This document shows, piece by piece, positions 37,535-45,512 of a stretch of DNA of 58,026 nucleotides (positions within the stretch are counted from its first letter, which is position 1; each line of letters begins with the position of its first letter). The stretch spans positions 1 to 58,026 of the forward strand of contig CAMYKZ010000036.1 in NCBI GenBank assembly GCA_947259045.1. Reading direction: 5' to 3'. Origin of the DNA: an uncultured Afifella sp. (lineage in GTDB: Bacteria > Pseudomonadota > Alphaproteobacteria > Rhizobiales > Afifellaceae). Under the pieces are notes generated by a model. The model did not search any database, was not told where the DNA came from, and saw only the letters and a program-made list of their open reading frames with translations. Made by a program: the position numbers and the translations under genes.

Positions 37535-38131
37535 TCAATTGGCCGAAGGCACGCCTCCGCCGGACGTCGTCGGAATCGAGCCGGTCGTCGGTGGGCCCCC
37601 TCCGCCTTCCTGGGCAATCAGCACGCCGAGTGAATCCTCGCCCAGGGCGATAGCGTAAGAACTCTGAAGAACGTCGTCATCACAGATCCTCACCAGTTGG
37701 TTTATTGCCCGGCCGACTTCAATATCGGCGTCGCCGAATTCGCGGGCCAAAAGCGCCAGCTGCGCCCCGATTGTAATGAGTGTATCAGCATCCGTATTTG
37801 CCACATTCGGGCAACAGTCCGGAACCCGGCTCTCAAGCTCCGATGAAACAGGATCCTGCGACGTTGCGATCGCGAAGCCAATTCCGGCAAACCCGCTTGC
37901 CGCCTGTTCGGCAGTGCCCGGCCTCAAAGCCCGGCATGTTGGCAGCAGGAGATCCGCATTCTCAACAAGCGGCTTTGCCACAATTCGGGAAAATTCCGCA
38001 CCGCCGGCAGGATAATTGGCAAGGCGCCACGGCAACGCCTCTTGCGCAAACGCCGGGCCAGCGAGGCCGGCAATCGGCAATACCGAAGCGACAAAGATTT
38101 TGGCCGCTATAATCGTTTGTCGGTTGACCAT
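37535..38131 (-). CDS. Secreted protein with C-terminal GGGVPSAN motif, paralogue 2
   Basis: A 198-residue protein with a signal peptide ending near AFAQ. The mature part starts EALPWRLANYPAGGAEF, has a Cys, the CC pair (VPDCCPN), VRICDDDVLQSSYAIALG and LIAQEG, and ends SGGGVPSAN. It parallels the protein at 32511-33101 over its whole length. The ATG at 38131 has AGGAAC ahead; a TTG two codons upstream is unlikely. The function is unknown, and no EcfG-like promoter is placed well for it. Confidence 0.75.
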   Translation of the reverse strand: MVNRQTIIAAKIFVASVLPIAGLAGPAFAQEALPWRLANYPAGGAEFSRIVAKPLVENADLLLPTCRALRPGTAEQAASGFAGIGFAIATSQDPVSSELESRVPDCCPNVANTDADTLITIGAQLALLAREFGDADIEVGRAINQLVRICDDDVLQSSYAIALGEDSLGVLIAQEGGGGPPTTGSIPTTSGGGVPSAN

Positions 38132-38219
38132 CAACAATATCCGTTCCTGTTCAAAATGCTTGCAATCGGAACGGTATTCAAGCGGGAAATCCGGTTTTGA
38201 ACATATGATGGCGCAACGG

Positions 38220-38690
38220 TCAGTGTTTTGCGATTCCCATCGACTTGACCATATTCAGAACAGAGTTTCTGTCTGTGAAATCGGTATCGGCAATTTTCCT
38301 TTCCCATCCGGAGAAAGAAATACCGGCAAAAAAATTGGTTTGCCACATAACCGTTGCATCCCGGACCAGCCCCTCGCGCTGAACGAAGAGCTGGAAATGT
38401 TCAGGCAGCTGATAAAACCCGTTAAGGCGCACACAGGCTCCGTTTGAACTCAGATTGCGGATTGCGCAGTCGATGCTGGCGTGCCGTTGTCCGCCAGTGA
38501 TCTTGCCGCTCATGAGAACACGCCTGCGTCGTTCGGTCCGACGTTCATCGGCTGCGGCATCAGCTAACACGGTCGGGCCAATCGGGGAGCCAGCAACGTT
38601 CGCCGTCAGTGCGTGGCTGTATCTGTCAACGCGCATGTTCAATCCACCCAACTCGGCGATTGCAAGATTTGCTGGCATATTATTGTCCAT
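38220..38690 (-). CDS. PilZ domain protein with N-terminal extension
   Basis: About 156 residues. The PilZ-like part has ERRTERRRRVLMSG (the Arg-rich first c-di-GMP motif), IRNLSSNGACVRL and VMWQTNFFAGISF. The N-terminal 60 residues are not recognised. The start is either 38690 (MDNNMP) or 38678. An EcfG-like promoter ends 29 bp before 38690, which favours that start. This is the fourth PilZ protein in the window. Confidence 0.8.
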   Translation of the reverse strand: MDNNMPANLAIAELGGLNMRVDRYSHALTANVAGSPIGPTVLADAAADERRTERRRRVLMSGKITGGQRHASIDCAIRNLSSNGACVRLNGFYQLPEHFQLFVQREGLVRDATVMWQTNFFAGISFSGWERKIADTDFTDRNSVLNMVKSMGIAKH

Positions 38691-38719
38691 TCTTATTTTA
38701 TTCGTTGGTCTGCGGGTAC

Positions 38720-38745
38720 AATGCCGGCGTGACGGATTTGGTTCC
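38720..38745 (-). promoter_or_regulatory. EcfG-like promoter upstream of the PilZ gene
   Basis: On the minus strand GGAAC (38745-38741), 17 bases, then CATT (38723-38720), 29 bp before the ATG at 38690. It would place a c-di-GMP receptor under stress control. Confidence 0.62.
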
Positions 38746-38955
38746 CCCTGCCTGCTGAGCATGGTTAATCAATCGTTATTCGGGATATTGCATTCCGGAT
38801 GACTTGAGCCGCACCTGACATCCATATTTAAACTTGCCGACAGTGACGCCGCCGGTCTCCGCTTTCCTCGCAGCGAAACAACGCGATTCCGGGGAAATGC
38901 CGGTTTATTTCTTAACACACTGTTTTTCATGATTGCTGGTTGCATTCGCTTTCAA

Positions 38956-38981
38956 GGAACGGAATTGGCGCCGGCGGCATT
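38956..38981 (+). promoter_or_regulatory. EcfG-like promoter upstream of the ClpP-like paralogue 2
   Basis: GGAAC (38956-38960), 17 bases, then CATT (38978-38981), 25 bp before the ATG at 39007. It probably also drives the NepR-like gene at 39566, which follows on the same strand. Confidence 0.65.
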
Positions 38982-39006
38982 CTGTCTCCAGTTGAAGGAG
39001 ACCGTT

Positions 39007-39471
39007 ATGTCGATCAGGAAATTTATTCTTCCCGCTATGCTCGCAGCATCAATACTGGCGCCGGCGGCAAGCTTCGCAGAAGACCGGACAATCTATGTCC
39101 GTCATGATCCAGGCGGTGATCTCGGCCTTTATCAGGTCAAAGCCCAGGTCGTGCGGGAGCTGAACCTGAAAGTCGTCATTGACGGTGTCTGTGCATCGGC
39201 CTGCACGATGCTGATCGGCGTGCCCTCTACCCAGGTCTGTGTCACGAAACGCGCAAAATTACGTTTCCACCGGGCCAGGCTCAAGAAACACGTTCCCAAC
39301 GGCCGTGCGATCCTTCGGGAAGCCAACCGCATGATGCTGGCCAGTTATCCGGCAGGCGTGCGCAACTGGATCCAACAGCGCGGTGGCTTAACCGACAAAA
39401 TGCTGACTATGGAATCAGCCGACGTCATGCGCCTGTTCCATAAATGTAACGAACCCATGCTGGTTTCGTAA
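39007..39471 (+). CDS. Periplasmic ClpP/SppA-like (COG3904-type) protein, paralogue 2
   Basis: A 154-residue protein with a signal peptide (about 1-24, ending SFA). It shares DPGGDLGLYQVKAQV, VVIDGVCASACTMLI (Ser64), LRFHRARL (His88) and RMMLASYPAGVR with the gene at 36859-37323. Both keep the Ser and His, so purifying selection on a possible catalytic site is plausible. The ATG follows GAAGGAG. The gene is 94 bp upstream of the NepR-like gene, probably in one transcript. Confidence 0.76.
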   Translation: MSIRKFILPAMLAASILAPAASFAEDRTIYVRHDPGGDLGLYQVKAQVVRELNLKVVIDGVCASACTMLIGVPSTQVCVTKRAKLRFHRARLKKHVPNGRAILREANRMMLASYPAGVRNWIQQRGGLTDKMLTMESADVMRLFHKCNEPMLVS

Positions 39472-39565
39472 CAATGATTGTCGGCACCGACCGAATTCAT
39501 GATCCATCCGAACCGGCACAATTAACCCTGATGCAGGCGTTTCACACAGGAAGGAGAACTCAGCC

Positions 39566-39994
39566 ATGTCAGACCAGTATAACAAATTCAATGCACTTTT
39601 GGACCGGGGCAGCTTGAATCAGGACACACCGGCAAAAACCGGGATGGCCATCAAACTGTCCATTCTGCTTCGCGATCTGGAACATGTCACATACGAGGCG
39701 AAACACGGCGGTGTTCACATGTCAGGCGCCGATCACAACGATCCGATTCGCTCCCTGCGGATGGAATTCGGTTACGACGATCGCGGTGACATGGCTGCAC
39801 TGCAGCTGACAAATGCAAGAATTGCGAATTTTCGCGGCGGCGCGGAACCGGTCATCCAGTTGGAAGTCGCTGCGAAACTGAAATCCCTGTATGCCAACGT
39901 CGTGGAAGAGGAAATCCCCGCACGGTTTCTCAGTCTTCTCAAACAGATGCCCAGGCAATCTCTTCTGCTGAAATCCGCTGTTCATCAGATTTAG
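39566..39994 (+). CDS. NepR-like protein with an additional N-terminal domain
   Basis: A 142-residue protein. Residues about 97-128 (EVAAKLKSLYANVVEEEIPA then RFLSLLKQM) match the NepR core at 16 of 29 positions by eye. Residues 1-90 form a separate domain shared with the 86-residue protein at 33105-33365 (IRSLRMEFGYDD, 61-72). Standard NepR has only a short disordered N-terminus. A ribosome site AAGGAG is present. It probably binds EcfG, PhyR or both, and may give extra negative feedback, since its likely promoter is EcfG-type. Binding is inferred. Confidence 0.8.
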   Translation: MSDQYNKFNALLDRGSLNQDTPAKTGMAIKLSILLRDLEHVTYEAKHGGVHMSGADHNDPIRSLRMEFGYDDRGDMAALQLTNARIANFRGGAEPVIQLEVAAKLKSLYANVVEEEIPARFLSLLKQMPRQSLLLKSAVHQI

Positions 39995-40227
39995 CCCAGC
40001 GGCGATCAAGCAGGATCGGCCAGAATGATGCGACGGCCCAGGAAACCGGGCCGAAGCGGACTGATACGCCGGGCCGGACAGATGCCCATGGGCTCAGCTC
40101 GCGCATTGTGAAGCCCTTGCCGCAGATAAAGCACGACGCGGTCGCAGCTCTCTTTCCGGATTGTCTGGCTGCGTTCACATTCGTTGGCGGCCTCCCTGGC
40201 GCAGTCGTGCCGCGCAGCATTTGACGT
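39995..40227. other. Gap between the NepR-like and C45-type genes
   Basis: Both neighbours end here (convergent). A minus-strand frame without a stop runs from the C45 stop down to about 40007, but it has no good start, ribosome site or known domain, so I do not call it a gene. No terminator with a T run is visible. Confidence 0.35.
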
Positions 40228-41214
40228 TCAACCCGGCTGCGCCGCCTCCGGCGTATAGATCCGCCTTGCACCGTCACGGAACCCGTCCATCGAAAACGAC
40301 CAGACGGTGCTTGGCCAGCGGATTTCCATCTCCTGCTTGCGCGGCCGGTAGACAGCGGTGTAGAGCGTGCCGAAACCGGCTGAGTAAGCCGTCGAATAGA
40401 GCGGCGGCTTCAGGAATGCACCGATGAACTTGTCTTCCGGGTCGACATGCAATGTCAGCCTTTGCAGCAGGAACCGTTCCCGTTCCACCGTTGACGTGAA
40501 ACGTGCATGGCTGAACCATTCCACCGTTTCCTGATGATTCGTCGCGATTCCTGAAGCCGTCAGCACCGCCGGCCGGTCCGGCGCCAACATCGCGGTCAGA
40601 AAGTTCCGTTTCGCGTCCAGGACGGTGATGTTGTAGCTCATATGAGTTGGCAGCCGGGCGAGAACCTCACCGGCCTGTTCGGTATTTTCGCAGGTCTGCA
40701 GCACGTAGCGCAGGATCAGCGGAACGCCGAAACCGTTACCGACGACCCGCCGCCCGCCGAATGTCAGCGAGACGGCAAGACCGGCATCGTTGACGCCGTC
40801 GACGAGGCCCCACAGGCCGTCGCTGGTGCCCATGACCCGGCGGCCCTGCCAGCCGGTGTGCAGAACCAGACTGTCGAAGGCCTGCGGGCTGTAGTCGTAA
40901 TTGCGCACCAGAACCGGCTCATCGCCCGGCCAGACGGCCTGGGAACAGCCGGACAGATAGGGCGGCGGGCAGTAAAAGCTGAGAAACCGCGCAGCATGAT
41001 CGCCGCCGCCGGCGAGGCTGCACAATTCGTCGTACAGGGGCACGATTTCCGGCATATGGGTGGACAGAGCCCGCCGGCTTTCCCCGTAGGTCGGGCGCGC
41101 AGATTCGCTTTCGCGCAACCACCAGCGGCGGTAATCGGGCCAGTATTCGGCAAACAGAGTGGCCCATTTCGGACCGGGCTTTGTTTCAGACACCGCGCGC
41201 CAGAGGGTTTCCAC
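40228..41214 (-). CDS. C45-type autoproteolytic acyltransferase/hydrolase
   Basis: A 328-residue protein similar to acyl-CoA:6-aminopenicillanate acyltransferase-like N-terminal nucleophile (Ntn) enzymes. The likely nucleophile is the Cys of SGCSQAVWPGDEPVLVRNYDY; in this family the chain is cleaved before it and RNYDY follows. Further blocks are GLWGLVDGVNDAGLAVSLTFGGR and SYNITVLDAKRN. Such enzymes cut or form amide bonds, and the true substrate is unknown. It is the last gene of the leftward cluster, 8 bp after the ATP-grasp gene. Confidence 0.78.
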   Translation of the reverse strand: METLWRAVSETKPGPKWATLFAEYWPDYRRWWLRESESARPTYGESRRALSTHMPEIVPLYDELCSLAGGGDHAARFLSFYCPPPYLSGCSQAVWPGDEPVLVRNYDYSPQAFDSLVLHTGWQGRRVMGTSDGLWGLVDGVNDAGLAVSLTFGGRRVVGNGFGVPLILRYVLQTCENTEQAGEVLARLPTHMSYNITVLDAKRNFLTAMLAPDRPAVLTASGIATNHQETVEWFSHARFTSTVERERFLLQRLTLHVDPEDKFIGAFLKPPLYSTAYSAGFGTLYTAVYRPRKQEMEIRWPSTVWSFSMDGFRDGARRIYTPEAAQPG

Positions 41215-41222
41215 GGCTGCCT

Positions 41223-42674
41223 TTAAAGGATCTTGAAGGCTGGTTCAGCCAGCGCCTGGGCCGTCGGCAACGAGCGCGCACTGAAACTGGACTTGATGCC
41301 GTCGATCCACTTCTTCGCGCGATCATTGAGTTTGAAACCTGGCGTCATCGACCGGCCCCGCGTCACCAGTATGCCAAGATCGGCGCCCTCATAGCGATAG
41401 TCGCCCGGTTCCAGAATCCGAAGGAAAAATGCCTCTTTCTCGCTTTCAACAGCCCGCCGGTGATAATCGAACCGGTCGAATTCGACGTTGCCGTCATCAA
41501 GCATGCGGTAGATGCCGGACTCCGGTGCCTGTGTCAGAATATCGACACTGTCTTCGGTATGCTTGATGACCATCTGCGACCAGCCGTCAATCATGTCGGG
41601 ATCGGCCCAGCGCGCGTTGATTTCATCGACATCGAGCTTGAACGGCTTCTTTGAAAACTCCAGCAGGTGAAACAGGAAAAGCGGCGCGTCCGCATGGGCG
41701 AAGGCGGCATGGTTTGTCATCGACGACGCGCCGGTGATGCGCGGATTGAGCTCACCCAGCCAGAGGTCTCCGGTCTTCTTGTCGATCAGGAAATCAAGCT
41801 CGAAATAGCCGCGATAGCCTTCCTTGCGCAGCTGCTCGCCGAATTTGAACGTCAGTTCGCGGGCGCGCTGGCGGACCTTTGGCGGAAACGCTGTGGACAG
41901 GATCTCGTTGCCGCACCAGCCGCCGCGGTAGGGCGTCAGTTCCTTGAAACCGACCAGCTCCGTCATCAGCGGGCCGACGATCGTGCCCTGGGAGGTCGCA
42001 CATGCCTCGATTGCCGAACCGCGGCAGTCGATTCGCTTCATGATCTTGATTTCGCCCTCGCCGATAATCTCATGCTGGTGGCGGCGGAAATCGGCTTCCG
42101 ATTTGATGAAAAACGTCGTGTGGCCGCTGTCGCCGAATGCAGACTGCAGCACCAGGTCATGGCCGATGCCCGCTTTTTCGCAGACCTTCTTCAGTTGATC
42201 GTAGCTTTGCACCTTGCTCAGCGTATTGGGAACGGAGGGAACGCCGGCCTTGTCGCCGATCCGCACGGTCTCGATCTTGTTGTCGCAGCGCGTGCGCAGT
42301 TTCGCCTTCGGGAACCAGAGTTCGCCGCCCATCTCCTTGACCAGACGTTCCGTTTCTTCATCGAACATCAGGAAGACGAATTTCGGCTTGCCGCCACGCT
42401 GCTTGATAAAGTCGATCACCTCCTTGTGCTGCAGCAGGTAATTGTTGATGTCCTCGATAGACTGGAATTCCGCATGCGGCTGTTCGGAGGGCGAGAAGAC
42501 ATTCGGATGCCGACCGTCATAGCAGTCGATATAGCAGATATATTTGAAGTTCTTGACCCACTCATCGAGCCCCAGAAGATTGAAGTTGGTTGCCGATACA
42601 AAATAAACCGGATTCTCGTTGCGATGAAAATACCGGCGGATTTCGGAAATATTCTTGAGTGTTTTCTTCGGCAT
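41223..42674 (-). CDS. ATP-grasp ligase-like protein
   Basis: A 483-residue protein with ATP-grasp features: LVLQSAFGDSGHTTFFI (phosphate-binding loop), an acidic metal site in YFELDFLIDKKTGDLWLGELNPRITGASS and a C-terminal extension of about 150 residues. It is often labelled biotin-carboxylase-like, but there is no biotin carboxyl carrier or transferase nearby, so it more likely joins a carboxylate to an amine or thiol. It follows the decarboxylase gene by 21 bp with AGGAG. Confidence 0.8.
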   Translation of the reverse strand: MPKKTLKNISEIRRYFHRNENPVYFVSATNFNLLGLDEWVKNFKYICYIDCYDGRHPNVFSPSEQPHAEFQSIEDINNYLLQHKEVIDFIKQRGGKPKFVFLMFDEETERLVKEMGGELWFPKAKLRTRCDNKIETVRIGDKAGVPSVPNTLSKVQSYDQLKKVCEKAGIGHDLVLQSAFGDSGHTTFFIKSEADFRRHQHEIIGEGEIKIMKRIDCRGSAIEACATSQGTIVGPLMTELVGFKELTPYRGGWCGNEILSTAFPPKVRQRARELTFKFGEQLRKEGYRGYFELDFLIDKKTGDLWLGELNPRITGASSMTNHAAFAHADAPLFLFHLLEFSKKPFKLDVDEINARWADPDMIDGWSQMVIKHTEDSVDILTQAPESGIYRMLDDGNVEFDRFDYHRRAVESEKEAFFLRILEPGDYRYEGADLGILVTRGRSMTPGFKLNDRAKKWIDGIKSSFSARSLPTAQALAEPAFKIL

Positions 42675-42695
42675 CTTGTTCTCCTGTATGAATAA

Positions 42696-45431
42696 TTATT
42701 CTGCAGCTTCGCGCCGCTGTCCGCCCGCATGCCGGGCGAGCGCTTCTTCCGTGAAGACACGCAGGCCGAGATCGGGCCGGTATCCATGAATCTCGTTCAC
42801 GTCGAGCGCACGCATGAAGGCGAGGATCTCGTGCGAAACGACCTGTCCCGGAACAAGGATCGGAAAGCCCGGCGGATAGGGAATGATGAATGAGGCGGAG
42901 ACCAGTTCCGTGGCGCCTTCGCCGACTGCAAACGTGCCGTTAAGATCAAGATAGTCGCAATTGTCCTCATCGTAACTGAGGAAAAACGCTGCGCGGATAT
43001 CGCCCTCCGGCGTGACCTGGTCGGCCCGGAATGCGTCATGGAAGCGGCTGAAGTCGGGCAATGGCGGCAGATCCTCCATCAGGTTCTTGACGCGGCGCTC
43101 AAAGCCGAGCTTTTCCATTTTCGAGGCATCGTCGAGCAGATCGTCAAGATCCTGGGCAATCTTCACCAGCACCTCGATCAGATAGGCGACTGAGGATCGG
43201 GTGGTGCCGATATTGGTCATGAACAGGACAGTGTTGCGCGACGTCTTGTTGATCTGGATGCCGTATTTGTCCATCAGGATCCGGGTCTTGAACGTATCGC
43301 CATCCCAGCCGGTACCGCCGACCGACAGCGTCACCCGCGTCGCATCGAGCACGAACTCGTCGCGCGCCCACGATTCCCAGATATCGTTCCAGCCCTGATC
43401 GGGATCGTAATAGGAGGTGATGCCGCTTTTGCGGTGGGCTTGCGGGATCATGTCGCCGGCGGTCAGAACCTTGAAATATTTCTTCAACAGCGGATGGGTC
43501 GATATGGCCCGGCGCATCGACATCGCCGCTTCGACCTGGCGCTGGACAAACTCAAACCCTTCCAGTTCCACCTGGCGGCGGCCGACATCAAGGCTGGCAA
43601 TGATCTGGTAATTGGGCGACGTCGATGTGTGGGTCATATAGGCCTCGTGAAAGGCCTGCTCGACTTCACCCTTGAAATCCTGGTCGTTGACATGGATCAT
43701 CGAACCCTGACGCAGTGCCGTCAGCGTCTTGTGGGTCGACTGGGTTGCATAGGCGCGCACTCTGGCATCCGGCGGCGGGATCAGCCTTGTGTCCAGAAGG
43801 GCGTCATCGTCGGCGCCTTCCAGTTTCTTTTGCTGCGCGGCATAAGCCTTTGCCAGTTGCGGTTCCTTCAGCCGATCGCGCAGACCCTCTGCCACGTTCA
43901 TGGCGGTGCGCTGGCGGTAGGTCGGACCGAAGCGCGCAAATGCAAACCAGGCCTCGTCCCACAGAAAGACGAGGTCGCGCTTGATCGCCAGACATTCCTC
44001 CATGACGCGTTCGACGTTATAGACAATGCCGTCGAAGGTGCAGTTGGTCAGAAGCAGCATCCGCACCCGGTCAAGTTTGCCTGCAGCTTTCAGCTTCAGC
44101 AGCTGATGCTTGATTTCGCGGATCGGCACGGCGCCGTACATGGAATATTCGTTCAGCGGATAGGAGTCGAGATAGACCACCTGGGCGCCAGCGAGCACCA
44201 TGCCGTAATGATGCGACTTGTGGCAATCGCGGTCGACAAGCACAATGTCGCCGGGCCGCACCAGAGCCTGGACAACGATCTTGTTGCAGGTCGACGTACC
44301 GTTGGTGGAAAAGAATGTCTGCTTGGCGCCGAAGGCCCGCGCCGCAAGTTCCTGGGCTTCCTTGATCGGCCCGTGCGGCTCCAGCAGGCTGTCGAGACCA
44401 CCGGACGTCGCCGATGTTTCCGCCAGGAAAATGTTCGGGCCGTAAAACGCACCCATATCCTGGATCCAGTGCGACCGCGAGATCGACTTGCCGCGGCTGA
44501 TCGGCATGGCGTGAAAGACGCCGGTGGGCTGCTTGGAATAATCCTTCAGCGCCGTGAAGAACGGCGTCTTGAAGCGCGCCTGCACGCCGCGGAGGATATT
44601 CAGGTGCAATTCCAGAAAATCCTCCTGATTGTAAAACACCCGGCGGCAGAGCCCGAGGTCTAGGCCGGCGATTGCTTCCACCGACCGGTCGGTGATCAGA
44701 TAGGCGTCGAGTTCGGGCCGGACCTTGGCAATCAGCCGGCACAGTTCCGCGCCGTAATTCTCCGGTTGCAGCCCGTCAACGTCCTCATTGTCGCCGACCC
44801 GGTTGAGATAGCGCTTGAGAATCGCCAGTTCGTTCTTCGATTTCAGGGTCAGGCCCGGCCGGACGACAATCGCCTGAATATTATGGTTGAACAGAATACC
44901 GATCAGCGCATCTTCAAGGCTCGGCACGATGACAGGCTCATAGATGAACTGGTCTTCAGACCGGAACATCCGCTGCATGGAATTGCGCAGCCAGCGCCCC
45001 TGGTGTTCGTTCAGATCGTCGACGATCAGAACTTCGAAATAGGGTTTGGCGAGCGCCCTCGCCTCCGGCGAAAGCAGCGCTTCGTCCTCAAGCTCGTCGC
45101 CATCGGCTTCTTCACGGTCGAGCGGGATGGTCCTGCGGCGGTAAGCGCCCGACGTCAGCGCCCGCAGGATACGGCGAACCGCAAAAGCCAGATCGTCATA
45201 ATTGCGATGTTCAAATTGCCGGCGCAGATGGTCAAAGGCGGCGTTTCCGGGAAACGCCCAATAGGTCTCAATCGGCGCCAGCGCTTCAAACAGCGCCTCG
45301 ACCCGTTTATGCAATGCCGCTGCCGCACGCGCATTGGGTTTGCCGGCGAGCGCATTTGTCGCCTCTCGAAGCGAACTCCAACGGTCGGACCGCAACTGGA
45401 TCGCACTGTAATAATCACTCATCGACTGCAT
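42696..45431 (-). CDS. Orn/Lys/Arg-type PLP-dependent decarboxylase
   Basis: A 911-residue enzyme of the large basic-amino-acid decarboxylase family, longer than the roughly 710-755 residues of the E. coli enzymes. An N-terminal helical extension (1-130) precedes a receiver-like wing domain (EVLIVDDLNEHQGRWL). The PLP domain has FFSTNGTSTCNKIV, VFLWDEAWFAF and the PLP lysine in YATQSTHKTLTALRQGS. Products would be putrescine, cadaverine or agmatine; specificity cannot be read safely. The ATG at 45431 has GGAGGAG upstream. It is the central gene of the nitrilase-decarboxylase-ATP-grasp-C45 cluster. Confidence 0.88.
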   Translation of the reverse strand: MQSMSDYYSAIQLRSDRWSSLREATNALAGKPNARAAAALHKRVEALFEALAPIETYWAFPGNAAFDHLRRQFEHRNYDDLAFAVRRILRALTSGAYRRRTIPLDREEADGDELEDEALLSPEARALAKPYFEVLIVDDLNEHQGRWLRNSMQRMFRSEDQFIYEPVIVPSLEDALIGILFNHNIQAIVVRPGLTLKSKNELAILKRYLNRVGDNEDVDGLQPENYGAELCRLIAKVRPELDAYLITDRSVEAIAGLDLGLCRRVFYNQEDFLELHLNILRGVQARFKTPFFTALKDYSKQPTGVFHAMPISRGKSISRSHWIQDMGAFYGPNIFLAETSATSGGLDSLLEPHGPIKEAQELAARAFGAKQTFFSTNGTSTCNKIVVQALVRPGDIVLVDRDCHKSHHYGMVLAGAQVVYLDSYPLNEYSMYGAVPIREIKHQLLKLKAAGKLDRVRMLLLTNCTFDGIVYNVERVMEECLAIKRDLVFLWDEAWFAFARFGPTYRQRTAMNVAEGLRDRLKEPQLAKAYAAQQKKLEGADDDALLDTRLIPPPDARVRAYATQSTHKTLTALRQGSMIHVNDQDFKGEVEQAFHEAYMTHTSTSPNYQIIASLDVGRRQVELEGFEFVQRQVEAAMSMRRAISTHPLLKKYFKVLTAGDMIPQAHRKSGITSYYDPDQGWNDIWESWARDEFVLDATRVTLSVGGTGWDGDTFKTRILMDKYGIQINKTSRNTVLFMTNIGTTRSSVAYLIEVLVKIAQDLDDLLDDASKMEKLGFERRVKNLMEDLPPLPDFSRFHDAFRADQVTPEGDIRAAFFLSYDEDNCDYLDLNGTFAVGEGATELVSASFIIPYPPGFPILVPGQVVSHEILAFMRALDVNEIHGYRPDLGLRVFTEEALARHAGGQRREAAE

Positions 45432-45479
45432 ACGCCGTCGTCTCCTCCAGTTTTCGGCGAGATCGGGCTGCAGTCGGAA

Positions 45480-45503
45480 AAGTCCGGATTGAGTTCCGGA
45501 CTT
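45480..45503 (-). terminator. Hairpin between nitrilase and decarboxylase genes
   Basis: AAGTCCGGA (45480-45488) pairs with TCCGGACTT (45495-45503) around a 6-base loop. Read leftwards, it is followed by a short TTCC tract that begins as TTTT together with the stem end. It could be a weak terminator or an mRNA-processing site, which would set nitrilase and decarboxylase levels apart. Confidence 0.5.
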
Positions 45504-45512
45504 CCTCCAGCG

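Noticed and set aside
39939..40277. Minus-strand frame of 112 codons after the C45 gene
   Set aside because: Arg-rich, overlaps both neighbours, no ribosome site. Another minus frame there also stays open, but neither shows a known domain.
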